Shown piece after piece: positions 30,454-40,033 of a stretch of 64,000 bases of DNA (the stretch's first letter is position 1; every line of letters starts with the position of its first letter). The position numbers and the translations under genes were made by a program. The stretch is taken from positions 5,262,001-5,326,000 of the forward strand of contig CP087965.1 in NCBI GenBank assembly GCA_024703855.1, written 5' to 3'. Source of the stretch: Polaromonas sp. P2-4 (GTDB lineage Bacteria > Pseudomonadota > Gammaproteobacteria > Burkholderiales > Burkholderiaceae_C). The notes under the pieces are model-generated. The model was not told the DNA's origin, did not search any database, and saw nothing but the letters and a program-made list of their open reading frames with translations.

Positions 30454-31994
30454 ATGACCGACAAACTGATCATTTTCGATACCACCTTGCGCGATGGCGA
30501 GCAATCGCCCGGCGCTTCGATGACACGCGATGAAAAACTGCGCATTGCCCGCCAGCTGGAACGCCTGAAAGTCGATGTGATTGAGGCTGGTTTTGCAGCC
30601 AGCTCCAATGGCGATTTTGAATGCGTCAAGGCCATTGCGGAAGTCATCAAGGACTCCACCATCTGTTCACTGGCCCGCGCCAATGACCGCGATATTTCCC
30701 TGCGCAGCTGAAGCCTTGAAGCCGGCCAGCTCGGGGCGCTTGCACCTGTTTCTGGCGACCAGTGCATTGCACATGGAAAAGAAGTTGCGCATGACCCCTG
30801 ACCAGGTGTTTGAGCAAGCAAAGCTGTCGGTGCGCTTCGCCCGCAACCTCATGGCAGACATTGAGTTCAGCCCTGAAGACGGTTACCGTTCTGACCCGGA
30901 CTTTTTGTGCCGAGTGATTGAAGCGGTTATCAACGAAGGTGCAACCACCATCAATGTGCCCGACACTGTGGGTTACGCCATTCCCTGAGCTTTATGGCAA
31001 TTTCATCAAGAACTTGCGCGAACGCATTCCCAACAGCGACAAAGCCATTTGGTCCGTGCACTGCCATAACGACCTCGGCATGGCCGTTGCCAACTCCCTT
31101 GCGGGTGTGAAGATTGGCGGTGCCCGACAGGTGGAATGCACCATCAACGGCCTGGGTGAGCGTGCTGGGAACTGCTCGCTTGAAGAAGTGGTGATGGCCG
31201 TGAAAACGCGCAAGGACTATTTTGGTCTCGATCTGGGCATTGATACAAAGCACATCTTGGCCACCAGCCGCATGGTCAGCCAGACCACCGGTTTTGTGGT
31301 GCAACCCAACAAGGCCGTGGTCGGTGCAAACACGTTTGCCCATGCGTCCGGTATCCACCAGGACGGCGTGCTCAAGGCGCGCGACACTTACGAAATCATG
31401 CGTGCCGAAGACGTGGGCTGGAGTGCCAACAAGATCGTGCTGGGTAAACTGAGCGGTCGCAATGCGTTCAAGCAGCGTTTGCAGGAGCTTGGCGTGAGCA
31501 TGGAGAGCGAAGCGGACATCAACCATGCATTTGCCAGGTTCAAGGATCTCGCCGACCGGAAAAGCGAAATTTTTGACGAGGACATTCTTGCGCTGGTCAG
31601 TGATGAAAGTCACGCTCACGAGAAAGAGCAATATGGATTTGTCTCTTTGTCCCAGCACAGTGAAACGGGCGAGCGTCCGCAGGCGAAAATTGTTTTTACC
31701 GTGGACGGCAAAGAAGTCAGGGGCGAATCGGACGGCAACGGCCCCGTGGATGCCTCCCTCAAGGCCATTGAAACACTTGTCAAAAGCGGTGCGGAAATGG
31801 TGCTCTATTCTGTGAACGCCATCAGCGGGTCCACCGAGAGCCAAGGGGAGGTGACGGTGCGTTTGCAAAACAGTGGCCGCGTGGTGAACGGCGTGGGCGC
31901 AGACCCCGATATCGTGGTCGCGTCGGCGAAGGCCTACCTGAGCGCCTTGAACAAACTGCAAAGTAAAGCTGATCGGGTTGCCGCGCAGGGGTAA
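30454..31994 (+). CDS. leuA: 2-isopropylmalate synthase, second paralogue (standard type), two frameshifts
   Basis: About 513 residues after repair, of the common bacterial length. It has [52 protein letters not shown] and the C-terminal dimer domain with [13 protein letters not shown]. Extra bases near 30705 and 30987 interrupt it ([11 protein letters not shown] and [11 protein letters not shown] restored). It is a different subfamily from the preceding leuA and 46 bp downstream, so both should be co-transcribed. Homocitrate or citramalate synthase activity is less likely given the closest pattern, but the substrate is not proven. Confidence 0.9.
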
Positions 31995-32104
31995 AGCCGC
32001 GAGTCGTTGAGATAAGTCTTTTAGTTTCAATGACTTAGCGTGCTATTTTGGTGCGGACTGTGGTGTTGGCCGACACTAACACCAGAACTGAGTGTATTTT
32101 TAGG

Positions 32105-32140
32105 AAAGTCACGCAAGTTTTTGATATTGCGTGACTTTTT
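32105..32140 (+). terminator. intrinsic terminator after the leuA pair
   Basis: A 12-bp stem aaagtcacgcaa/ttgcgtgacttt with a 10-base AT-rich loop and trailing T-run, in the 205-bp spacer before the endopeptidase gene. Confidence 0.9.
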
Positions 32141-32199
32141 CTATTTGTATACACTTCAGCCATTCCTTTCATTGCAATTCACCGCAGGCAATATTCACC

Positions 32200-33260
32200 A
32201 TGTCTAATCAGATTTTCAATCGTGCATTAAAAATCGTTGGACTTCTGGCTTTGTCTGCGGCGCTTGCCGTGCCGGTTGCCAATGCGGCAACGGCCAAACG
32301 TGTGATTGTGAAAAAACAACACGTTACAAAAGTATCAGCTTCGAAAAAAGTTATTACAACCCGCAAGAGCGCCCGGTTTTTAACGGACAGCAAGCACAAG
32401 ACGATTATTCGCGCTGCTGTTCCTCCCAAGCCTTCATTCGGTCAGATCGCCGGCCTGCACAGTGCGCAGGATTCGCTCGATTTGAAGTCCAGTGTGGCGC
32501 TGGTCATTGACCAGGACACGCGCGAAGTGCTGTTTAGCAAAAATGACCACGCAGTGCTGCCCATTGCGTCGCTGACCAAATTGATGACCGGTGTCATCAT
32601 CAGTGGTGCAAAGCTGCCCCTGGATGAAGTGATCACGGTGACGCAGGATGATGTAGACACTGAAAAGGCAGCCGATCACGGCTTAAAGTGGGCACGACAC
32701 TGACGCGCGGGGAGTTGCTCCACCTTGCCTTGATGTCGAGCGAAAATCGTGCCGCACATGCCTTGGGCCGCACTTATCCTGGTGGTTTGGCAACGTTTGT
32801 CAGCCTGATGAACGCCAAGGCAAAAATGTTGGGCATGAATGACACCAGCTATGTGGAGCCGACCGGCCTTTCCAGCCGCAATCAGTCCAGCGCGCAGGAC
32901 TTGGCCACGCTGGTCAATGCCGCGCATGGCGACCCCATGCTTCGTGAACTGTCTACGTCTACCGGATACCAGGTCGCAGTTGGTAGTCGTACGCTGCAGT
33001 ACAACAACACGAACCGCTTGGTGAAGAACCCGGAGTGGGACATTGGCCTGCAAAAAACCGGCTACATCTCTGAAGCGGGTCAATGCCTCGTGATGCAGAC
33101 CAAAATTGCAGGCCGAAAGCTGATCATGGTGTTTCTGGACTCCGCAGGCAAGCTTAGCCGTCTGGGCGATGCCGAGCGCGTGCGTCGCTGGGTGGAATCC
33201 AATCCTGTGACCGATCACAAAGTGAATATCAGTGCTTCGGCCAAGCAGGTTAACGGCTGA
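32200..33260 (+). CDS. pbpG: D-alanyl-D-alanine endopeptidase (PBP7-type), one frameshift
   Basis: About 353 residues. Signal peptide (IVGLLALSAALAVPVANAA), a Lys-rich linker, then the penicillin-binding motifs SxxK in PIASLTKLM, SxN in MSSENRAA and KTG in QKTGYI. This set and length match S11-type low-molecular-weight PBPs that cleave cross-links in periplasmic murein. One G is missing near 32672, where EKGSRSRLKVGTTL should read through. Confidence 0.9.
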
Positions 33261-33344
33261 ACCTTGCTGCTCCAAGCCTGAGACTACCCCAGCGCTGTCT
33301 GGACATGGTCTTATAGCCGCCAAGGCAAGGGCACCAGCTTCTTT

Positions 33345-34122
33345 TTATTTAGGTTTGTAGCCCAATGCGGCTGAAATCTCGTTGGCTGTTGCCTGCAGCT
33401 TGGGCAACCAGTGTTCGTCTAGCCGGTCTGCCGGGGCTGAGATAGATAGGCCTGCCACCAGTTTGTTTTGGTCGTCGTAGATGCCGGCGGCCATGCAACG
33501 CACGCCCATTTCCAACTCTTCGTTGTCGCGCGATGCCATATTGCCGCGCTTTGGCTAGCTCGCGCTCCAGCACCGGCAACTGGGTGATGCTGTTGCGGGT
33601 CTGCCCCGAGAGACCGGTGCGGGTGGCGTAAGTTCGCAAGCGTTGGGGGTCGTCAAATGCCAGAAACAGCTTGCCCACGGAGGTCAAATGCAGCGGTGCG
33701 CGCCCCCCGATAGCCCGCACAACCTGCATGCCCGAGCGCTCGCTGTAAGCGCGCTCTACGTACACTATTTCGTCGCCTTGGCGCATGCTCAGGTTGACGG
33801 GTTGTTGGGTGAGTTTATGCAGTTCGCGCATGGGGGTGAGCGCTGCATCGCGTACATTCAATCGCGCCTTGACGAGGTTGCCCAACTCCAGAAGACGCAT
33901 GCCCAAGCGATAGTTTCCGGCGACCGGACGGTCGACAAAACGCCCTGTTGCGAGATCATTCAGGATACGGTGGGCCGTGGAAGGGTGAAGTCCTGATTTT
34001 TCACTGATTTCCTTGAGCGATACCGCTTCTTCACGCGTTGCCAAAATTTCGAGCAAGGTGAACATGCGTTCAATGACTTGAACCGTCGGGGTGGCTGGCG
34101 TCGCTGTGTCGGGTTTTTTCAT
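33345..34122 (-). CDS. IclR-family transcriptional regulator, one frameshift
   Basis: About 259 residues. Winged helix: VQVIERMFTLLEIL, SLKEISEKSGLHPSTAHRILNDL. Effector domain: YVERAYSERSGMQVV, LHLTSVGKLFLAF and MGVRCMAAGIYDDQNKLVAGLSISAP. The frame breaks near 33535 at the YG-ASRDNEELEMG junction. The ATG at 34122 directly follows a palindrome (34123-34139) that may be its own operator. The target is unknown; neighbours are bpt-aat and pbpG. Confidence 0.85.
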
Positions 34123-34139
34123 ATGCAGACTTTCTGCAT
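34123..34139. promoter_or_regulatory. palindrome at the IclR start, possible operator
   Basis: ATGCAG-ACTTT-CTGCAT is a perfect inverted repeat immediately upstream of the IclR start codon, a position compatible with autoregulation. Confidence 0.35.
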
Positions 34140-34183
34140 TAAATTTTACCCTATGAAATTTCAACGCGCCTGTAGATGCTGCT

Positions 34184-34975
34184 TCAGGTATGCCCTTCCC
34201 CAAGATCAGGAGGTCCGCCTTCCTTCGCCGCGATAAAGGTTTGGGACAGCACCCACTGTCCGTCAAGCAGTATTTCGTTGGGCTTGAAGCCGGCCTTGTA
34301 ATTCATCTTCGGGCTTTGGGCTATCCAGTAGCCCAGGTATACATAAGGCAGGTTAAGGCGCTTGGCCTGTTCTATTTGCCAGAGCACGCTGTAGGTGCCG
34401 TAACTGGCTCGGGCCTCAGGTTCGTAAAACGTGTAGACCGCAGAAATGCCGTCTTCCAGCACGTCAACAATCGAGACCATCTTGAGTGCACCGGCCTCGC
34501 CATTGGGCAGGTTCTCATGAAACTCGACCAAGCGCGAATTCACACGGCTTTGCAGCAAGAATTGCGTGTACTGGTCAATGCTGTCATGGTCCATGCCGCC
34601 TCCGGCGTGGCGACTGTTCTGATAGCTCAGATAGAGTTGGTAATGCTCTGGCATGAAACACAGTTTGAGCACGCGCGCATGCAACATGTGGTGCCGACTC
34701 CGGGCACGACGCTGGCTGCGGTCTGCTTTAAAACTCTTGACGGGCACGCGAAGCGGCACGCATGCCTGGCAGCCATCGCAGTAAGGGCGGTAGGTAAACA
34801 TGCCGCTGCGCCGGAATCCGTTGGTTACAAGCTCAGAATAAGTGTCGTTGTGAATGAGGTGGCTGGGCGTAGCGACTTGCGAGCGGGCCTGCTTGCCCGG
34901 CAGGTAGCTGCAGGGGTAGGGTGCAGTTGCATAAAACTGCAAGGTTTGCAGGGGCAGGTCTTTGAGGTGCGTCAC
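34184..34975 (-). CDS. bpt: aspartate/glutamate leucyltransferase (N-degron pathway)
   Basis: 263 residues, complete. Cys-containing N-terminal block [17 protein letters not shown] and [17 protein letters not shown], then [18 protein letters not shown] and the C-terminal [22 protein letters not shown] match the Bpt/ATE1 family. It attaches leucine to N-terminal Asp or Glu so that ClpS/ClpAP degrade the protein. The start overlaps the aat stop by 4 bp, so the two are translated together. Confidence 0.93.
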   Translation of the reverse strand: MTHLKDLPLQTLQFYATAPYPCSYLPGKQARSQVATPSHLIHNDTYSELVTNGFRRSGMFTYRPYCDGCQACVPLRVPVKSFKADRSQRRARSRHHMLHARVLKLCFMPEHYQLYLSYQNSRHAGGGMDHDSIDQYTQFLLQSRVNSRLVEFHENLPNGEAGALKMVSIVDVLEDGISAVYTFYEPEARASYGTYSVLWQIEQAKRLNLPYVYLGYWIAQSPKMNYKAGFKPNEILLDGQWVLSQTFIAAKEGGPPDLGEGHT

Positions 34976-35739
34976 GATGGTGTCGGCGTCCTGGCTGTCA
35001 ATATCTGATTCCAGTATACGGGTTCGAACTGCCAGAAAGGCGCTGTTTTACCCACGTTTTGACGGAGGTGATCTACGAAGTCGGTGCGGGTGATTTCCGC
35101 CGCCCCTAACGAGGTCAAGTGCTGTGTGTTCTGCTGGCAATCGATCATCGTGATGTGATGCGCACGGCAAAAAGCCACCAGCGCAACAAGTGCGATCTTG
35201 GACGCGTCGGTTTGGTGTGCGAACATGGATTCACCGAATACCATACCGCCCAGATTGACACAGTAAAGGCCGCCAACGAGTTCCCCCGCTACCCATGTTT
35301 CTACGCTGTGGGCGAATCCGGCCTGATGTAATGCGCTGTAGGCTTGCACCATGTCGGGAACAATCCAGGTTCCCGATTGGCCTGCACGGGGCTTGCTGGC
35401 ACAGGCTTTGATAACTTGCGAAAAAGCGCTGTCAAACCTGATTTCGCAGCTCGAGTCATTCAAGAAATGATTCAAACTTTTGCGCAAGGATCGGTGCAAT
35501 CTGAAGTTTTGGGTATGCAGCACCATGCGAGGATCGGGGCTCCACCAAAGTACTGGCTGGTCATGACTGAACCAGGGGAAGATCCCCAGCGAGTAAGCCT
35601 GAACCAGGGTGGGAACATCCAGCGCCGCACCAGCCGCCAGCAGGCCAGGTGCAGGGTCCTGATGGCTCCAGGCGCTCCCCACTGGCGGAAAAGCCTCGCC
35701 AGCAGCAAGCCATGGTACAGGCGGTGGTAGTTTTCTCAT
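34972..35739 (-). CDS. aat: leucyl/phenylalanyl-tRNA-protein transferase
   Basis: 255 residues. It contains [52 protein letters not shown] and [17 protein letters not shown], the signature blocks of Aat. It transfers Leu or Phe to N-terminal Lys, Arg (or Met) for the N-degron pathway. It is the first gene of the aat-bpt pair. The 290 bp between it and tRNA-Asn hold a repeat core and the tRNA promoter, and no gene. Confidence 0.95.
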   Translation of the reverse strand: MRKLPPPVPWLAAGEAFPPVGSAWSHQDPAPGLLAAGAALDVPTLVQAYSLGIFPWFSHDQPVLWWSPDPRMVLHTQNFRLHRSLRKSLNHFLNDSSCEIRFDSAFSQVIKACASKPRAGQSGTWIVPDMVQAYSALHQAGFAHSVETWVAGELVGGLYCVNLGGMVFGESMFAHQTDASKIALVALVAFCRAHHITMIDCQQNTQHLTSLGAAEITRTDFVDHLRQNVGKTAPFWQFEPVYWNQILTARTPTPS

Positions 35740-35853
35740 GGCTTAGAAGTTCAGTGACATGAATGCGTAAAGAACGGGTGTGTCATGCCAAGCATGTCCA
35801 GATGGCGGTTGAGCGAAGAATTTTCACTGGTGAGGTGAGTCGTCCTGTTGATT

Positions 35854-35876
35854 GGTTGCTATATATATGATAGCTA
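35854..35876. repeat. dispersed palindromic repeat, degenerate copy 7
   Basis: ggttgctatatatatgatag then ctagatgtgcccat, resembling the core and one flank of the repeat family in inverted orientation, upstream of aat. Confidence 0.45.
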
Positions 35877-36012
35877 GATGTGCCCATGAAATATGAAGCA
35901 ATGGTGATTTGTTTATATTTTATGCAAAACTCAAAAAAATTGCGTGGCACTAGCTGTTCGCAAAAGAGCTTTTATGTGAAAGAGCGGCACGATAAAGTGG
36001 AAAAATCAACGC

Positions 36013-36018
36013 TATAAT
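36013..36018 (+). promoter_or_regulatory. -10 element of the tRNA-Asn promoter
   Basis: A consensus TATAAT sits 12 bp before the tRNA. No good -35 hexamer is obvious at the right spacing (gataaa is the nearest). Confidence 0.5.
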
Positions 36019-36030
36019 CTAAGGCTGTAT

Positions 36031-36106
36031 TCCTCAATAGCTCAGTTGGTAGAGCGCCGGACTGTTAATCCGTAGGTCCCTGGTTCGAGCCCAGGTTGAG
36101 GAGCCA
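36031..36106 (+). tRNA. tRNA-Asn (anticodon GTT)
   Basis: 76 bases with encoded CCA. The acceptor arm tcctcaa pairs with ttgagga; the D arm is agctcagttggtagagc; the anticodon loop ctGTTaa reads Asn codons; the T arm is ccctggTTCGAGcccagg. It is the integration target of the prophage to its right, and the recombinase gene is read antisense into it. Confidence 0.97.
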
Positions 36107-37632
36107 CTTATTTCCACTGCGAACCGCAGAGCCACCAAGGCTCATCATGCGACCTTCGTTGTAAAAAACGGCCACGCTGTCACCTGACACCGTGGCTTTT
36201 TCTATGAACGATCCTAAGAACGTACGCAGCTTCTTGGGGTCCATGCAATCTTCGACCAGGCTGCGCAGCATGCCGGTCACTTCCTCGATTTCCAGCTCTG
36301 GCGCATCAAGCGGGCCCGTTGGTTCTTCTTCGAGTTTCAGCAAGCTCTGTTCGAGCTGCTTGATGCGATTGTTTAGCTCTTTCAGACGCGGCCCGAGGTC
36401 GGCTAAGTTGGGCGCATCGGTACCCATCAGTTCGAGGACGCTGTAAAGGTTCCCGCGCTTGGCTTCGGTGTCCCGGAGATCCCGCACCAGGGACTCACGC
36501 CGCAGTAGCCGATCGCGTGCCCACTGTCCACCCAAGGCCGTGGCCTCCAGCACCACGTTGTGCACAGTTTGAGGCGTCAGCACCTTGTCGAGCAGCTGCG
36601 ACACAAGCCACGGGTCGAACTCATCAACGCGAATGTTCTTGAAGTTGCATTTGGCCTTACCTCGCATATGAGTGCAGCAGCCGTAGTAGTGGTGCCGCGT
36701 CCCATTGCGCGCGGTGCCGTTCGTCATGGTCAGCGCGCCGTCGCACTGGCCGCAGCGCAGCAGCCCTGCAAACACCGCCATGCTGCGCGGAATGCCGCCC
36801 ACACGCTCCGGGCGCCGGGTCTCCAGCCCAGATTGCACCTGGTTGAAAATTTCCGGCTCAATGATCGCGGGATGGCTGTTCACGCGGATCCAGAGCTCAG
36901 GGCTGTTGAGCACGCGCTTCGTGGTGCGATTGAAAATGCTCACGCCGCAATAGATCTCGCTGCTCAGCATGAAGTTGACGGTGTTTTTTGCCCAGCGCCG
37001 GCCACGCAGCAACATGCCAGCGTCGTTTAAGGCCATCGCAATGACCTTGACCCCGTGACCTTGCAGGGACATGTCGTAGACCCGCTTCACCGTGGCAGCT
37101 TCGCCCGCATGGATGGCCAGCCGCCGCCTTTTGCCGTCCTCAATGGCTGCGTAGCCAAATGGGATGCGTCCGCCCATGAAATAGCCGTCCCCCGCGGCCT
37201 TGAGCATGGAGCGCCTGGTGTCCGAGCTCACGCGCCGCGACACGTGCTCATCAAACACGCGAAAAAGTTGTCCATCAACCAGCCGTCGTCTGTGGTCACA
37301 TCCACATCGCTCGAAACATAGGTCAGGCGGGTGCGGTAGGTTTGCAGCACCAGCTTGTAACGGCCCGCGTCCATCAGGTTGCGTGCAAATCGGCTGCTGG
37401 ACCAGGTGATGAAGTAATCGACGTTCATCAGAGAACAGAAGTTGATCGCTTCCTGAAACGCGGGCCGCTTGTCGGTAGCGCCCGAGATCCCGCCGTCGAC
37501 AAACTCGCGCACCACCTCGGCACCCAGGGCTTCAGCCTTGGCCCTGCAGCGCTCCAGTTGGCTCTCGATGGGGAGGCCATCGTCCGCTTGGCGCTTGCTG
37601 CTGACGCGGGCGTAAATGATGGCTCTTTTCAT
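36065..37632 (-). CDS. large serine recombinase (prophage integrase), one frameshift
   Basis: About 522 residues. N-terminal resolvase domain IIYARVSSKRQADDG with the catalytic Ser, FVDGGISG, and SRFARNLMD; then the recombinase domain GYFMGGRIPFGYAAIED; then a zinc ribbon LLRCGQCDGALTM with GCCTHMRGKAKC; then a coiled coil around LKELNNRIKQLEQSLLKLEEE. A missing base near 37265 separates the first 130 residues. The last 15 residues (NKWLLNLGSNQGPTD) are antisense tRNA-Asn and the TAA overlaps the anticodon, so this tail depends on the integration site. Confidence 0.9.
36083..36106. other. candidate prophage attachment site (attL) within the tRNA 3' half
   Basis: Phage-type genes begin right after the tRNA CCA end, and an intact tRNA 3' half remains, as expected when the phage carries a matching copy. 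The other end lies outside the window, so the exact core cannot be set. Confidence 0.45.
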
Positions 37633-37943
37633 TTAGCCATCCTCCCACGGGTCGCCAAACGCCGTATGTGAGAACGGTCGAGATTTTCACCGAGCTGCTG
37701 CTTGACAGCCTGCTGGATCGCAGCGTTAGGCAGTCCGTTGGCGGCAAGGGATTCGATGTAGCGGTTGCGCTGGTAGCGCTGGAAGCTGGTGTACCGGCGC
37801 AGCTGCACCTCAATCATGGATTCATTGTCTGATCGGCGAACTTCACGGAGCTCTGCAGCCGTGTCGAGGATTCGCCAAAAATGCAAAAAGTTGTCGTAGC
37901 CGATCGCTTCTGCGACGCGGATCCAGAGCGCAGGCAACCCCAT
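37629..37943 (-). CDS. small phage protein, possible recombinase accessory factor
   Basis: 104 residues, GLPALWIRVAEAIGYDNFLHFWRILD and a basic YTSFQRYQRNRYIESLAANGLPNAAIQQAV that looks like a helix-turn-helix. Its stop overlaps the recombinase start as ATGA. An upstream ATG at 38002 becomes in frame if one base is restored in the G-run near 37973, adding about 20 residues (MNAIIQKFG, EEAKIHELSD). It may help integration or excision; no known family recognised. Confidence 0.6.
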   Translation of the reverse strand: MGLPALWIRVAEAIGYDNFLHFWRILDTAAELREVRRSDNESMIEVQLRRYTSFQRYQRNRYIESLAANGLPNAAIQQAVKQQLGENLDRSHIRRLATRGRMAK

Positions 37944-38124
37944 GTCGGAAAGCTCATGAATTTTTGCCTCTTCCCAAACTTTTGAATGATTGCATTCATT
38001 CAGGTACCCACCCCCTCGTGGGGGAAAAGGTCGCCCTGCCGAGCCCCCACCCCCTGCGCGGCATCACCGTCAGCAGCAGCCTGCAGCCTGCGTGCACGTC
38101 TGGCACTGCGGGTTTCATACATGG

Positions 38125-38334
38125 TCATGGCCGTGCCTCCCTATGGCAGCAGCGCACCACTGCGCAGTTCACCAGAGTGCGCAGTGAAGGGGGCGTGAGA
38201 GTTTGCCCGTTCTTGTTACAGATTGCGGAAACCTGCGAGACCACCGCCTGCTGCGGCATACAGCGATGCTCCATAGTGACGGTATAGGCTTTGCGTAACT
38301 GTGCTGGCAGTTCGGGGGCATGTTGATGGCTCAT
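38125..38334 (-). CDS. small hypothetical phage protein
   Basis: 69 residues starting MSHQHAPELPAQLRKAY, with several cysteines (CMPQQAVV, ICNKNGQTLTPPSLRTLVNCAVVRCC). It begins 26 bp after the tyrosine recombinase stop. No ribosome-binding site or family is evident. Confidence 0.35.
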   Translation of the reverse strand: MSHQHAPELPAQLRKAYTVTMEHRCMPQQAVVSQVSAICNKNGQTLTPPSLRTLVNCAVVRCCHREARP

Positions 38335-38359
38335 TGCTTTGAAAAAGTGAGGGGTTAAA

Positions 38360-39397
38360 TCAGGAGGGCAGGCGCTTGAGCAGCTCAGAGACCGGCGAGT
38401 TGATCTTGGCCAGCGGCGCGAACTTATCGACGTTGCTGAACTTCCGGCGTGCAGCAAGGTGGATATAGAGGAATGTGGTCTTCACCTCTGCATGGCCCAT
38501 CAGTTGCTGCACCGACTCCATGTGCACATCGTCCTCAACCAATTCGGTGCCAAACAGGTGGCGCAGCGCATGCGGATGCAACTGTTCACTGGGGATGCCC
38601 AGGCGACGGCCGTATTTCTGCAGCATGTCATGCACCGACTTGCGAGTCAGGCGCCGGCGTTCCCCTCGATGCAGGTCCGCCGTCATCTTGGTGGACCGCA
38701 CCGATACGAACAAAACCTTGTCCTGGGGCATGCCGTCCTTGGTCGGAATGTCACGGTCTATATCGGCGATATCCTCGTGCCCCAGGTAGACACGCACAAG
38801 CATTTCAGCCTCACGTGGCACCGGCAAAAGGCGCTCTTTTCCGCCCTTTTCGGTGACCTTCAAAATCATGCGCGCCTGCTTGTCCACCTGTGTCATGGCC
38901 AGGTTGTTTTCATTGAGCGCAACCAGCCCTGACACGCGCAGGCCACAGCCCATCAGCAGGGCCATCATGGCCGCATCGCGAATGCCGATGAACGTATCCA
39001 GGTCCGGGCCCCACATCAGCTTTTCAGCATTGGCCAGGCTGATCAATTTCGGCAGCTTGCGGCCCGTCTTGGGCTGCTCGATGCCAGAGGCAAGGTGTCG
39101 CTTCGTGTGGCCTGCCGATACAGCCCATTTGTAGAACCCCTTCACCGCGCTGATGTACGGCACACGGCCCTTGGCCACGATGCCTTTGTTGTGCAGCCAC
39201 AGGCCGCAAAACGCCTGCAGCTCGACAGAAGTGAAGTCCAGCAGCGGCCGGCCAGGCATGAACTCCTGGAGTCGCTTCATCGCCAGGCTGTAGATCTCGA
39301 TCGTGCGCGGGCTGCGGTTCCGGCCATGCTGAAGCCATTGCAACCAGTCATCAATCAACGTGAAGTTTTTCGGGGTTTTGGCGTCAGCTTCGGTCAC
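38360..39397 (-). CDS. tyrosine recombinase (XerC/D-like phage integrase)
   Basis: About 345 residues from a GTG at 39397, which has GGAG 8 bases upstream. SAM-like N-terminal domain (SPRTIEIYSLAMKRLQEF), then catalytic residues: Arg in GCGLRVSGL, Lys in VTEKGGKERLLPV, HxxR in HPHALRHLFG, His/Gly in LMGHAEV and Tyr in FLYIHL. It is intact. A second, unrelated integrase next to the serine recombinase suggests a separate task such as resolving dimers of the excised replicating form. Confidence 0.9.
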   Translation of the reverse strand: MTEADAKTPKNFTLIDDWLQWLQHGRNRSPRTIEIYSLAMKRLQEFMPGRPLLDFTSVELQAFCGLWLHNKGIVAKGRVPYISAVKGFYKWAVSAGHTKRHLASGIEQPKTGRKLPKLISLANAEKLMWGPDLDTFIGIRDAAMMALLMGCGLRVSGLVALNENNLAMTQVDKQARMILKVTEKGGKERLLPVPREAEMLVRVYLGHEDIADIDRDIPTKDGMPQDKVLFVSVRSTKMTADLHRGERRRLTRKSVHDMLQKYGRRLGIPSEQLHPHALRHLFGTELVEDDVHMESVQQLMGHAEVKTTFLYIHLAARRKFSNVDKFAPLAKINSPVSELLKRLPS

Positions 39398-39440
39398 TTT
39401 GCGCGCTCCAAAACACCAGGCACGGCACCCCCTAGGGCAT

Positions 39441-39785
39441 TTCCACCTGTGGATGTGTGGATGACACGCATACCCGGCTGAAACCCGCGCCAGCATTGGG
39501 TTTCAAGCCTTTTCGCCATCCACAAAAAGCGTGGATGGTGTTTGAAAAGTGTGGATACATTTTGTTACGCCATGGGTCACTTGTGGATTGCCCTTTTCCT
39601 GTTTTCCCTCCTTCCTTTCTCTCTCTCTCTTCTAAAAAAAGATAGATAGATAGATATGACCAGGCGTAACGGCAAAAACCGGGGTGTGGAAGAAAAGGCC
39701 CAAAGTGTGGAATAAACAGCCCGAAGTGTGGAGATTTGAATCTTGCAGAATCGGGCGCTACGCTTAGTGGAATGCGGTGGAACAT
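39441..39785. other. putative iteron-type replication origin
   Basis: A gene-free 390-bp stretch. GTGTGGA occurs five times (39455, 39549, 39684, 39705, 39726); the last three are spaced exactly 21 bp apart, two helical turns, and related tgtggat copies resemble DnaA boxes. Between them lie a CT-rich tract, an A-run with (GATA) repeats at 39641-39656, and an inverted repeat ttacgcc/ggcgtaa (39565, 39663) flanking the tract. Next to the primase-helicase gene, this looks like the origin of the excised element. Confidence 0.55.
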
Positions 39786-39787
39786 AG

Positions 39788-40033
39788 TTACAGCCCACCG
39801 AATCCACGGGTTTTTGCAGCTCTCCCCGTGTTCCCATTTTGAAAAAAGCTATCGCCCGGCCCCCTTCTTTCCGGGCCTTCCCCAATTCCCGGCGTAGCCC
39901 TCGTGATTGGGGGTGCGGGGGCAGGGGGCAGATTGATGCGCGCCCCGCATGAATTCCATCCAGCCGCTTCGCCGTGGGTTTTGGTCAGCGCCTGGCGGCG
40001 CCGGTGGCTTTGAAGGGCAGGGGAGCGGCTCAT
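39788..40033 (-). CDS. small phage protein downstream of the primase
   Basis: 81 residues, MSRSPALQSHRRRQALTKTH then GWNSCGARINLPPAPA; its ATG overlaps the primase stop as ATGA, which is the main support. Basic and Pro-rich; no family recognised. Confidence 0.4.
   Translation of the reverse strand: MSRSPALQSHRRRQALTKTHGEAAGWNSCGARINLPPAPAPPITRATPGIGEGPERRGPGDSFFQNGNTGRAAKTRGFGGL

Noticed and set aside
39641-39656. The (GATA) run considered as a phase-variable tract
   Set aside because: It lies in a gene-free region and is not in a coding frame or between promoter elements of a recognised gene; I count it as part of the origin-like region.
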